Shown piece after piece: positions 36,721 through 47,204 of a DNA stretch of 64,000 nt. The DNA comes from Golubevia sp. BC0850. Lineage: Eukaryota > Basidiomycota > Exobasidiomycetes > Golubeviales > Golubeviaceae. A model generated the notes under the pieces. The model saw nothing but the letters and a program-made list of their open reading frames with translations. It had not been told where the DNA came from and did no database searches. A program made the position numbers and the translations under genes. The DNA lies in the NCBI GenBank assembly GCA_012976225.1, contig JAAVVG010000026.1, positions 5,056-69,055 on the forward strand. Direction: 5' to 3'. Position 1 is the stretch's first letter. Each line of letters opens with the position of its first letter.

Positions 36721-38758
36721 ATGGCAACGGCTTTCATTGGACTTTCAGTTCAAATCTTACTGACTTCAGGACAAGAAGTAAGAGGAACCATCTCTCAAGT
36801 TGATCCCAACAATGGGAATCTCTCACTATCCTACAATGGAACTCTTTTCAATCTCAACAGAAACCAGATAAGTGATCTTCAGTTGATCCAGCAGCCTCAA
36901 TCACAGCAGCCTCAACCTCAGCCTCATCAGCATCAGCACCATCAAGTCTCCCAGCAATCCTCTCAACCTGCTATCTCCTCTTCAGGTTCCTCTTCTCATC
37001 CACATCAAGCCTATAATCAAACACCTGCAGATCCAGCGATTCTGTCTCTCAGTACAAGTTCCAATCCACAGTCCAGGTACAACTCTCCTCAACCTCACTC
37101 CAATCATTTGGCTTCTGTTCCAACTCCCAATTTCCCTCAATCTCAATCCCAATCATCGAATAAAACAAACTTAGCTTCTTCTTCTGCTCCTCTATCGTCT
37201 TCTTTACCTCAACCGAGTAGCAACTCCAAGAGCCATTCAAATGCCAATCAGTCTTCGAATGGGAAGAGAGCCACTAATAAGAAGGTAGCGGAAGAAAAAG
37301 AGAGGACTTTGAAGAACAAGAAGAGCGGAACCAAACATAATGGAAATCAAAATGGGAATCAGAGTCAGAGGACTGAGGGTCAATCGAAGGGCAAGTCAAA
37401 AGCTAACAAGAACGTTAATTCTGAAGCGAACTACTCCAATGGCACTCATCAGGAATCTAGAAAGCAGGTTTATGGGAATGGGTTCGATGAAGACTTTGAT
37501 TTCGATGCAGGATTGAAGACTTTCGACAAGAAGAAGGTTTGGGATGAAATTAGAGTGCGTATAACGACAAGGCTTTCGGAGTCTCACTCAAGTGTTCTGG
37601 TGGTTTGGGAATCTACGGTTTGGGAATCTACGTTTTGATCTTTCTGGGTATTTCAGGATGTTCCTACAAACTGAGGTCGCATACATTGACGTTTCGGCCA
37701 CTCGAGAAGGATTACAGAATTTTACTTTCCTTTCCCCAAATTTGTTTCTCGTCTCTTACTGACTGATCTGATCTCCTCCTGCTATCTATTCCATCGATCT
37801 CGTCATCTTTTTTCATCAGTCTGCCGATCAATCAGATAGGTCAGAGCTTCTAGTATCACACAATCGCATCAATCAACTATCTTCAAACGACGACGACCAT
37901 TATCGCCACCACTCTTCCTCTTCTTCTAGACAATTAACCAAAGATGGTCGAAATGGACAAACTAAATTGGCACCTAATGAGAACGTTTTAAGTCCTGAGA
38001 TCGAAGGAGAAGATAAAGACTTTGGAATTAGTTCAAACTCGAAGGATCTGGAATCTTTCACTTTATTCAATGGAGGGAAGCAAAGAAAGCTAGAAGAAAC
38101 CGAGGAAGAGGAAGAAGAAGATGAAGAATTTCTAGAAGCTTTAAGTTCTCCATCTCCAGCTGCTGCTTTGAGTTCTTCAATGAGGAAAAGTGGTTCGAAT
38201 TCAAAGACTCAAGGTAATTTACTTTTCAAGGGACCTTCAAATAAGGTTTCATCTATTCTGTCAAGCTCCAATCTCGAATCAAAGTTCAACCCCAATCAAT
38301 TCAATCCTGATGGCCTTATCTCTTCTATAGAACTCGGCGACTCAACCTCAACCAAAGCTCTTCAGACTGAAATCCTACAACTCAAAGAGAAGTTAGCACT
38401 CTTCGAATCTTTATCTTCTTACTCTCTAAATCTTAATGAAAGTCTCAAATCATCAAATTCAGAACCTGGATCTAAGACTTATGATTGTTTATTGAAAGAG
38501 AAGAATCCTCAAAAGGAGGAGATTGAATTTAGATTCGGATTGGCTTGTAGTTTTAATGAAGAGGATCTTGAAAGTGGAAGTAGAATCGGATTGAACAAGA
38601 TTCGGTACTTACCCCCTTCAAGTGTCTCTGAGCGAGTGGGAAAAGAGGGGATGGAGATCTTATCAAAGTTACCAACGCATTATGGAAAGGAAATTGGATT
38701 GAGACCTGAGAATGCTGCGGTGTTCGTCAAGAGGTTGAGAGACGCCTTACAAGCTTGA
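36721..38758 (+). CDS. Edc3-like LSm/FDF protein with C-terminal Csm1/Pcs1-like domain
   Basis: Two exons (36721-37554 and 37820-38758) give 590 residues. Residues 1-60 look like the divergent LSm domain of Edc3 (FIGLSVQILLTSGQEVRGTI). A Gln/Pro/His/Ser-rich linker follows. The FDF motif (EDFDFDAGLKTFDKKKVWDE) sits at about 257-277. The intron lies right after it, and exon 2 continues with ERLVAHN-like SELLVSHN and the Edc3-type ENVL near 330. Edc3 normally then has a YjeF_N domain; none is visible. Instead come an acidic run, a coiled coil (LQTEILQLKEKLALFE) and a C-terminal block (TYDC...IEFRF...RYLPP...EILSKLPTHY...FVKRLRDAL) resembling Csm1/Pcs1. A second gene starting at the in-frame Met 399 (38180) is the main alternative. 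The GTGCGT donor is uncommon but gives the conserved join. Confidence 0.75.
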
Positions 38759-39333
38759 GGGGGATGAGAAATAAGAAGTAAGGAGATGGGATGGGATGGA
38801 ACCTTCTTTATGAAGGCAAATGCCAGGCGGCGAGAGAAGGGGGTTAAGCAGAGGATGAAGGGAAAGTATGAGGCTGCTCGAGAGGACGAATTCTAACAAC
38901 TCCATTTTGAAATGTAGAACTATCTCTGCTCATTCTTGTTGAAACAATTGCATTGCATCGTTCAGTCAAGTCTCACTCTGTGTTTGACCTTGGACGCACT
39001 TGTACGCTGTTCCTGCTTTCTCTTGACCTCTCCTCTTCTCTTCCTTTCTTCTTCAACTCTTCCGTCGACTGGGTTCTGCTGATCACATTTGGTTCTCTTG
39101 ACAAACTTCATTCAGATATCACTTCAATTCATACATTCCATTCCCTTTCAAGAAGAAATCAACCACAGGCAGCATTCAAGCACTGCCCCATCCCCATCCT
39201 CAATTCTCATCGGACCTCCAGAGTTTCTCAAATCCTCCTTCCTTAACAACTCTTCTGCAACTCATCTTAGAACTGATCCATCCCAGATCTTCTCAATCTT
39301 CAAGTCTCTTCTCATCTGCTCTGAGTCAATAAG
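38759..39333. other. Intergenic region before the arrestin gene
   Basis: 575 bases with CT-rich tracts on the right half. Open frames at 38953-39358 have low-complexity content and no domain. It probably holds the promoter and leader of the arrestin-like gene. Confidence 0.4.
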
Positions 39334-42300
39334 ATGTCAGCTCAAGCCAAACTGTTAGTCCTTTGTCCTCTACTCCACTCCACTCCATCCAACCTTGCCA
39401 GCTACTGATTACTCTCTCCCTCTCTACTTGTTTTTGCACACTTTCAGATCTCTAAGACCTCCACCTCACGTAAACTTCATTCAAGGTTATCCAGGAATCG
39501 CTCCCTCTGATTCTCCATCCTCTCTTCGAGCTAGACCTGCTGCTCATATCGCTGGGACAGTAGAAGTCAGGCTTGGAACCAAAGGTCTCAAGGCTAGTTG
39601 GCTTAGGATAGAATTGAGAAAACTGGAGTCCATCAATGGAGAGAATTGGGGAGAACTTATAGGAAGAGGTCCTATAGATGTTTGGAATGCCACAGGAAGC
39701 TCAAAAGCAGTTAACAGTGGGAAGGAGTTACAGAAGAAACATTCTATTTACAAGGGGAAGGACGATGAAGATGAAGATGGATGGGAGACTCTGCAGACTG
39801 TGAGTAGCTCTGTAGCCTGAGGAAAGGCGGAGAGGGAGAAGGGCAGGTCAAGATAAGAAACTGCGAGGGCTGAAAGAGAACAGCTCAATAGCATTTGATT
39901 GTTCCATTCCAATCATCTTTTTCAAAGTTCATTCATGCGTTAAATGAAACTCTATTCAGACAATGTCTGAAATTGACTATCTGACCTTTGCTCTCCTCTC
40001 CCTACACGGACGCTCTCCTACCAGGCCGACTTCCCTTTCCACATTTCGATTCCTGAAGGACTCCCTCCGACAGCAAGAATCGATAAGCAATCAAGCATCT
40101 CATACGAAATCGTCACAAGTCTTTGCGTCTTAGCAAAGAAGGGCCTCTTAAGGAAAGAATCAACTCAATCTATCATTCAAAGCACTCATCCAATCGCTCT
40201 AGAAAAACACGAACTTCACTCAACTTGGCCAATCTATCACATTCCGGAAGAACACACCTCAATGTCTGAAGATGTCTCTGCTAAAGTCTTTCGATCTCAG
40301 ACTTGTTATTCTCCTGGAGACAACGTTTCTATTCGAGTCGTCATTCTATCTGCAAGAGTTTCACCTGTCAAGTTGAAAGCTGTTAGCTTTTCCATTCGAG
40401 AAACTATTACCTACAAAGGGACTTCAAATCCAGTGGGGAAGAGAATGTCTAGTATAGTTGCTAGTTCAAACTCTGAGAAGGAAAAGGCAGCTTCTCAAAA
40501 AACGGAAACTATCGCTCAGAAATCAAAGAGTGTCGGAAAGAAGATGTACAAAGGAGACAATCAGATGTTGGATCTTTCGGTTCAGATACCGAAGACTCAT
40601 ACTTTGATGACTATCAGAACTGCAAAGCATATCGAGGTCAATTACACGTGAGTGTGGAGAGAATGCCAAACGAGCTCGATGTTCCCACGCTGATCTCTTT
40701 CCATTCACACCACCCTCCTTTTCAACAGTCTGCGAGTGCATGTCGATCTCGCTAAGAATCCAATCATCATCGATCATCTCCCAGTCACGATCTGCAACTT
40801 CAGTACTGCCGCTTCGCAGGATCTCGTAGCCAGAATTGGATACGTCCCAGGACTTTCGGATACAGAAACTGAAGCGCCTCGACCGCGACCAACGCAATCA
40901 ATGAGAGCTGAATCTGAAGATGCTGATCCTCGAAGGAGGATGTCTGTCAGAAGGAGTCAGAGCTACGCTGGGTCCGCAGCTGGAACGAACTTTTCAGACG
41001 TTCGAATCGCTTCTGGACCCTCCACTCCAGTGGGACGAGCACATGGCATGGACAGCCAGTATCCCTTCGCGCCTGGTTCTGGATCGAACAGTCCTCGAAA
41101 CAGCAGCCCTCGAAGACCACCTCAGAGAAATGACACAGTCTACACTACCGCCAGCAGCAACACCACCATTTCAGGTCCTGGAATGGCTGGGAGAGGAGCT
41201 ACCGGTGCCGGTGGAGGGAACTCAGGTCAATTCTTCTCTTGGGGTCAATATGGAGCTGCTCAGCCTTACTCTTCGGAACCAGAGTATCAGCCGCCGCCTG
41301 TCAGATCTGCCTTCGCTGGTCCTGCTAGCATCTACAATGGAAAAGATGGAACAGGTCTCTCCAGTCTCTCTCGGGAGGAAAATCGAGCTTTGGCTCATCA
41401 CAGTGCTAGACCTCAAAGTCTGGCGATGCTGGGAGGATACGATCCGATGACTGGAAGTGGTTATTCAGACAACAGGACCACTTCTTTCCAACCAGGTCAA
41501 ATCGTGGGAGCTTCCCCTTCGAGACCTGCTAACTTTGGAACGATTCAGGAAGGAATTCAAGGATTCAACCCTATTTCAGGTCAAATCGGTGGTCCTCAAT
41601 TCAGGGAGAGGACCTACTCTACTCCATCTAGCCAACACTCAGCTCCAAGGCCTTCTTCCTCCCCCAACTTCCTCGCTGCCAACTCTCTTTCTCCTAACTT
41701 CGATCCTTCTCAGCTCAACAATTCTACCACAAGTCTCAATTCACCTTCAACCCCCAATTCGACCAACCTCTCAACGACACCTACAACTCCTACCGCCCCT
41801 CTTGGAAGTGCTGCTGCAGCGGAGGCTGAGAAGATGCGGCTGTACGAAAGAGCACGACAGCAAGCAGAGAGGAATCAACGTCGAGCCGATGAGAAGAGAG
41901 CCAAAGCAGCTGGTGGAACTCTTACTGGAACTCTTTCAAGCGTCAGATCCGTCTCTAGTCCCGCTGAAGAAACTGGCGCGGCTCGAACTCCTACTCTCTC
42001 TTCGACTATTTCGTCTCATGAGAATGCTGAAGCCGAAAAGACGAGGCTCTACGAACGAGCTCGGAAACAAGCTGAAAAGTATCAGGCTGGTTACAAGCAA
42101 GGAGCGAGCTTCCCCAGCGACGAGGCGGAGCCACCTTCGTCCTCAGGTAGAGTCTCCGAGGGCTACTCGGATCCTAACTCAGAAGAACCTAGACCTCCCT
42201 TCGACAAGAGATCCAGTGCCAATTTCTGGATGACGGGAAATTCAAACAGTCAGAATCAGAGCGCAAGTGCAGCTACTTCGACCAGCTCTTCAATCGCTCC

Positions 42301-43651
42301 AGCTCCAGCTCCAAGTCAATTTGGCTCGGCAGCTTCGACTTCGAGGAACTCATTACCGCCCACTGCCTATCCGTCTGCAGAGGAGGAAAAGAGAAGGCTC
42401 TATGAAGCTGCCAAGGCTCAAACTGAAGCTCACCTCCGTCAAGAGTCTGGTGATGTCGGCGGGTCCTTCTCGTCTATGAGCATCGCCTCACCGCCGACCT
42501 CTGCAGCGGTCCCTGGATCTGGCTCAAGGCCAATGTCTCAAGCAGTTGGTGCAGGTGACGAGAAGGCTCAGATGAAGAGATTCTACGAAGCTCAAGACGC
42601 AGTCGCAAAACACCATCGAGGGGAATCCTCTTCTGGAATGGCTGGTGGAAGCTCCTCCAGTGCCCCATACGAGACTGTTCCAGTGCCCTCTTATGATGTA
42701 GCTACGAATTCTCGCCTTTCTGTCTTGGACGGAACTTCCTCAGGGACTTCTACTCCTCCAGCCCAGCAACTTCCAGAGAAAGAGCAGCTTCGACTCTATC
42801 ACGCAGCCAGAGATGCTCAACAAATCTCTGAAAATCAAGCAATGGAAGCGACTGGTTCTGGTTCAGCAGCAATGTCAAGTTCCAGTCAACCGCTTTTAGC
42901 TCGGCCAGCCCCTTCCTACGCCGCCAACTATTCGAAGAATGGTACTAGATCTACTTCCGCTCCTCAATCTCAAGACCCAAACACTCCAATTAATCAGACG
43001 GTCAAACAGCCTCCTTCTCCAAATCCTTCCCCGAACCAGCCTCAATCCAGACGAACAGCCTCCATCACTGGAGGGCCTCGACCTCTTCCAAGCACCTCTC
43101 CTCCTCCCTCCACCAAGGACGGAAATTTTGGAGCAGGCTCTTCAACTCTCCCACCTTCTTTCGGATCCAGTTTCAGTAACAGTGCACCTTCTCCTGCTCT
43201 AATTGAAATTGGAGAGAAGGCTCAAATGAAAGCCTACTATGAAGCCAGGGATGCAGCCGACGAAAACGCAAGACTTCAAGGCCATTCAACTTTCGCTAGT
43301 AGTGCAGACATTTATACATCTTCAAATGCGATTACCAGCTCTACGAATGGTCAAAATCAGCCTCCAATTCTACCTCCTCTCACCTTCTCCAATTCTACAG
43401 TTCCCCCATCTACTTCTCCTATGCCCTCCACCAAAGCCTTTCCTCCTCCTATCTCGACGTCTCCTTCATTCGCTCAATCTCCTCCCCCAATTCCTCCTCA
43501 GAATTTCTACGCTCCTAGGAGAGCGAAATCTAGTTGGGAAGAATTAGAGGGAGATGAAGAACAAGATAGATTGGAATCCTCGAATCAAAAGGGTAGTTCT
43601 TTCAAACCTCCTCCTCCTCCTTTGCCACCTAAGACACCGGTGATGAGATAG
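39334..43651 (+). CDS. Arrestin-related trafficking adaptor with long repeat-bearing tail
   Basis: Four exons (39334-39353, 39448-39799, 40025-40647 and 40729-43651) give 1,305 residues. The first exon is only 20 bases. Residues about 10-400 form an arrestin fold: HIAGTVEVRLGTKGLKASWL, then FPFHISIPEGLPPTARI, then FRSQTCYSPGDNVSIRVVI and LRVHVDLAKNPIIIDHLPV. Fungal arrestins of this kind recruit a ubiquitin ligase to plasma-membrane transporters. The remaining ~850 residues are Ser/Pro/Gln-rich and disordered, carrying six degenerate copies of a charged 'EK..(L)..YE.AR.' repeat. The C-terminus is a proline run (PPPPPLPPKTPVMR), a likely SH3-binding site. No exact PPxY motif was found; LPPTAYPS and VPVPSYD are the nearest. 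The subfamily is not assigned. Confidence 0.88.
41815..43275 (+). repeat. Six degenerate coding repeats in arrestin tail
   Basis: Copies at about 41820-41885, 42025-42090, 42375-42435, 42553-42615, 42771-42825 and 43207-43265 encode AEKMRLYERARQQAE, AEKTRLYERARKQAE, EEKRRLYEAAKAQTE, EKAQMKRFYEAQDAVA, EKEQLRLYHAARDAQ and EKAQMKAYYEARDAAD. Each is a short amphipathic helix set in Ser/Pro linker. Copies 4 and 6 share the KAQMK variant. Confidence 0.85.
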
Positions 43652-44523
43652 ATAGATCCTTCTGCTGAAGCTGGTCTTTTTTGCAAATTGGAACCGGAAT
43701 ATGTTGTTGCCCTCTGTACTTCTACACTCAAATCAATCTCTGTGCTCAATCTAAACATTTCTTCTGTTCTCATATCTCATGACCGCATTACGATAAGCGA
43801 CCCATCCTTCGTAAAACTGATTCTATTTATCGGTAGACATTTTTTGGCAAGTTAGCAGGCAAGGAAAATCTTGAGGTCGAGTCTGAATCGCCCTGCGAGA
43901 CTCAGTCTGTGAATTGCTTAATTTCCAGACAAAACAGTTGAAAATGAAGCGAGATCCGTGTAGAGAATTGTGAAAGTTCTAGATGAACAACCTCATGAGC
44001 TCGAAAAGTACTGCAGGACAAGGGAGAGGGAGAAGGTTGGTTTGGTGGCGAAGGAGTAGGACAAGGTTGAAGGTGAAGAGTTAGGGTCAAGAGGGAGATA
44101 TAGATCGATTGAAATTTGAAGGGATTCGAATGAATGGCGGTTGAAAAGGATGACAATGGTAAGGAGAGAGGGGGGTGATAGAGGAGAGAGAGAGAATCAA
44201 AATGATCAGATTTTCTATGGTTTCTGTTGATTCCTCAACCTGGTCGAAGCATCAAGAGTAGTGATCCCAGATCCACCAATCCTTCACTTCGATCTCTGGG
44301 AGGATTGAGCCCTTGAAGGAAGGAGGGGCAAGGTGAGGACCTTCGGGAGAGCAGCACCTGTAGATAGCTTCTTCCCATTCTCCCCACCTCCCTTCGACTT
44401 GAAATTCTCATCTGGTAGATCCCGTTCATCTTCTTCTGTGGGATCCACTTGCTTGGCCTTCTCTATTCTTTGCGAAGCTACCTTCCCAAAAGAATCCAAG
44501 ATGGACTTCTCTGTTTAGAACCA
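43652..44523. other. Intergenic region between arrestin and RAMP4-like genes
   Basis: Both genes end into this region. A minus-strand frame at 44499-44284 (charged, RIEKAKQVDPTEEDERDLPD) is somewhat protein-like and lies just after the RAMP4-like stop. I could not splice it to that gene with an acceptable intron. Otherwise nothing is seen. Confidence 0.4.
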
Positions 44524-44959
44524 CTAACCTCCTCCTATGACCACAAATACGATGGCGCCTAGAGCGAATTGTCCGACCTGAAATAGGGCATCACCCGGAT
44601 GCCGCAAGGGAGGTGAGGTCAGTTGCTTCTCCTAGAGCTGCTGTTGTCGAGTCGCTTACTGCTGGCATTCTTGGATTAGTAAAGCTAGCTACTTACAGGA
44701 GCTGACTTCTGTTTCCTCTCGACTATTGGAGCCTTGACTGATCTCTTTCCTTCCCTGTTCAATTTGGCAAACTGATACGGAGGAGGTGGAAGATGAGAGA
44801 GATGATTGTTGCGGGGGATTAGGATTAAGATTAGGGTCTGAGCTGTGATTGTTGTAGACTTCTCTTCAGGTGTTCCTTGCTGAGAATGCTGAAGGTTTTG
44901 AAGTAGAATTGTTTACTTACTCTTTCATTCTTTGCTCTAATGTCAGCTCCAGTCGGCAT
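44524..44959 (-). CDS. RAMP4/SERP1/Ysy6-like ER membrane protein
   Basis: Three small exons (44959-44921, 44771-44697 and 44577-44524) give 55 residues. The family consists of tiny tail-anchored proteins beside the Sec61 translocon, linked to ER stress tolerance. The pattern fits: a short N-terminus (PTGADIRAKNERFAKLN), a basic linker (REGKRSVKAPIVERKQKS), and a single membrane segment (VGQFALGAIVFVVIGGG). All joins are in phase with GTAAGT donors, and length matches the family (~65). The end is slightly early: relatives usually have a few hydrophobic residues after the glycines, such as LFEL. The stop codon overlaps a GTTAGT that could be a donor, so a further exon is possible. Confidence 0.75.
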
Positions 44960-45107
44960 CTTGAAACAGAGTTAAGTTGGCAAAGCACTATAGTAATAGT
45001 AACAGGAAGCTTTCCAAAAACGACATCAACCTTCCTTCTCTCCCAACCACCAACCAACGACTTGAACTCAATTCGATTCTAGTCCTTTCAAGTCAAGCAG
45101 ATCATTA
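44960..45107. promoter_or_regulatory. Short divergent promoter, RAMP4-like/HEM2
   Basis: 148 bases lie between two outward-facing ATGs. No TATA box. A CT/CAA-rich stretch lies before HEM2. Confidence 0.5.
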
Positions 45108-46790
45108 ATGACTGACATTTCGTAAGTTCATAATCATATACCTTGAGTCATCCAGTCCCAGATTGAGATATGGAAGGGAAGCTGACTTGACTTGCCTTTA
45201 TACCCGACCTTGTCTTGTCCTAATCCTCCTAATCCTCCCTCTCCTCTCCAACCTCTCCCTCCTTCAGATCACTTCTACATTCAGGATTCCAGAATCAAGT
45301 TTCTAGATCATGGCAATCTCAAGGAAAAGTTCTTACAAAGAGCATGTTCATGTATCCAAGTAAGTGATGTTCCTTCCACGTCTTGCTTCTTCTCATCACC
45401 CCACTTTTCTAATTTCCTCCCATTTCCTCCTTCCAACACTCCTCTCTCTACAGTCTTCATCACGGACGAAGTAGATGCAAGTCAGCCATTGGCAAACATG
45501 CCAGGTCAATCCAGGTGGGGCGTCAATCGATTGGAGGAATTCATTGGTCCCTTGGTCAAGAAGGGTTTGAAGAGTGTCATTCTGTTTGGAGTGCCTGTTT
45601 TGAAGGCCAAGGTGAGTTTTGGGAAGGTTCGACTTCTTTGAGAAGATAAGGCTGAACGAAAAAAATTGAGAAGGTAGATACGGCAGAGATTGTGGCTTTC
45701 AAGAAGAAAGCAAAAGAGAAGGATTGAACCTCCTCTTCGCCCTTCTCCCCCTTTTCTTTTCCAGTCCCAACTGACTCCATCTTATCTTCATCACAGGACG
45801 CCACAGGAACTCTAGCCGACGATCCAGAAGGCCCGGTAATCCAAGCCACCAAGAAGCTAAAATCTCTCTATCCAGAACTTTACGTAGCCTGCGATGTCTG
45901 TCTATGTGAATACACAGATCATGGACATTGTGGTGTACTCTTCGAATCAGGAATGATCAACAATGGACCTACAGTGAAAAGATTGGCGGACGTAGCTTTG
46001 GCCTATGCAAGAGCGGGCGCTGATTGTGTTGCTCCAAGTGATATGATGGATGGTAGAATCAAAGCTATCAAGCAAGCCTTGTTAGATGATGGAAGAGGTG
46101 GGAATTGTACTTTGATGGCTTATAGTGCTAAGTTCTCTAGTGGGATGTATGGTCCTTTCAGGTGAGTTTTTGCCTCTGAAAATCTTCAGATGGACAATTT
46201 CGACGACTCGCACCCTCTCTCTCTTTCTAATCCCTCTGATCGCCTCATCTATTACAGAGACGCCGTAGCATCGGCACCTTCATTCGGAGATCGAAGGTGT
46301 TATCAACTTCCACCTATGGCAAGAGGTTTAGCTAGAAGAGCTATCATCAGAGACGTTAATGAAGGAGCTGATATCATCATGGTTAAACCTATGTTACCTT
46401 ATCTAGACGTCATAGGTGATGCAAGAGAACTAGCTCCAAATCATCCTCTAGCTGCTTATCAAGTTTCGGGAGAGTTTGCAATGCTTCATGCAGGTGCTAA
46501 AGCTGGAATCTATGAACTTAGGAGAATGGCAGAGGAAACTGCCATGAGCGCTGTTAGAGCTGGAGCTACGCTGATTTTGACTTATTTCACTCCGGATTTC
46601 TTGGAGGTGAGTTATGTTTTGGGGAAGGAGTGGGATTATCGGTGCGAGGTGCCGTTTGTTCCGAGATTGAGAAGGATTTGGCTAACGAATGACTTCTTTC
46701 TTTTCCCCCCTGCTCTGCTTGTCATTTCCTCTCTTTTGGCTCTCTTCCAATTTTTTGAATTTGCATCTCAAACAGTGGCTTGAATCGTAG
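45108..46790 (+). CDS. HEM2: Delta-aminolevulinate dehydratase (porphobilinogen synthase)
   Basis: Six exons (45108-45121, 45268-45359, 45454-45611, 45797-46161, 46258-46606 and 46776-46790) give 330 residues, the usual size. The enzyme joins two 5-aminolevulinates into porphobilinogen in cytosolic heme synthesis. The zinc-binding cysteines are present (CDVCLCEYTDHGHCG, about 120-134), so this is the zinc-type enzyme. The two active-site lysines sit in YSAKFSSGMYGPFR (near 199) and IIMVKPMLPYLD (near 252). The first coding exon is 14 bases and the last 15 (ending WLES), so both would be missed by a plain open-frame scan. They are supported by rebuilding SLLHSGFQNQVSRSWQ and MYPIFITDE with exact phase. 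Confidence 0.95.
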
Positions 46791-47204
46791 AATTTCAACT
46801 TCTAAGCTTTTCTTCTTCCTTGTAATACTCTTTTCACCTCTCTGCAATTCTCATCGCTGACTTCATCTCAAGTTCTCTCTTGTATCATCGTCGTTCGCAC
46901 TCCCAAAAAAAAGTTCGCAGTCTTCAATTCTTGACGTCATCGAGCTTTTACTCGTCTTTTCCTTGTCTAGAGCGAAAGTTGATCTTTCTCACCGGACTCT
47001 TCCCTCGATTTTTCTCAAAGCACACTCGAGTCTCAGGAAAGAAAGAGAAACCGTTGATTAGGAATGCTATTACAATGTGGAAGTATTGATATCTTAAAAC
47101 TACATGAAATATGGAGAGGCCACAACAAAGTTTTTTTTGCAGTCATTTGAGATGTTAGGACATTGGGTTCTAAATTTTTGAGAAATGATGATTCAGTTGG
47201 AAGA
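46791..47204. other. Convergent 3' flanks of HEM2 and the GAR gene
   Basis: 414 bases without a gene. There is a T run at about 47131-47138 and AT-rich sequence, consistent with two 3' UTRs. Confidence 0.45.

Noticed and set aside
39000-39333. Possible gene in the CT-rich flank before the arrestin gene
   Set aside because: The frames are Ser/Phe/Leu low-complexity translations of a pyrimidine tract; it is better read as promoter and leader.
40920-43547. Long open frames in other phases within the arrestin tail (for example 41457-42233)
   Set aside because: They are shadows of the low-complexity coding strand: no start context, no domains, and the main frame is open throughout.
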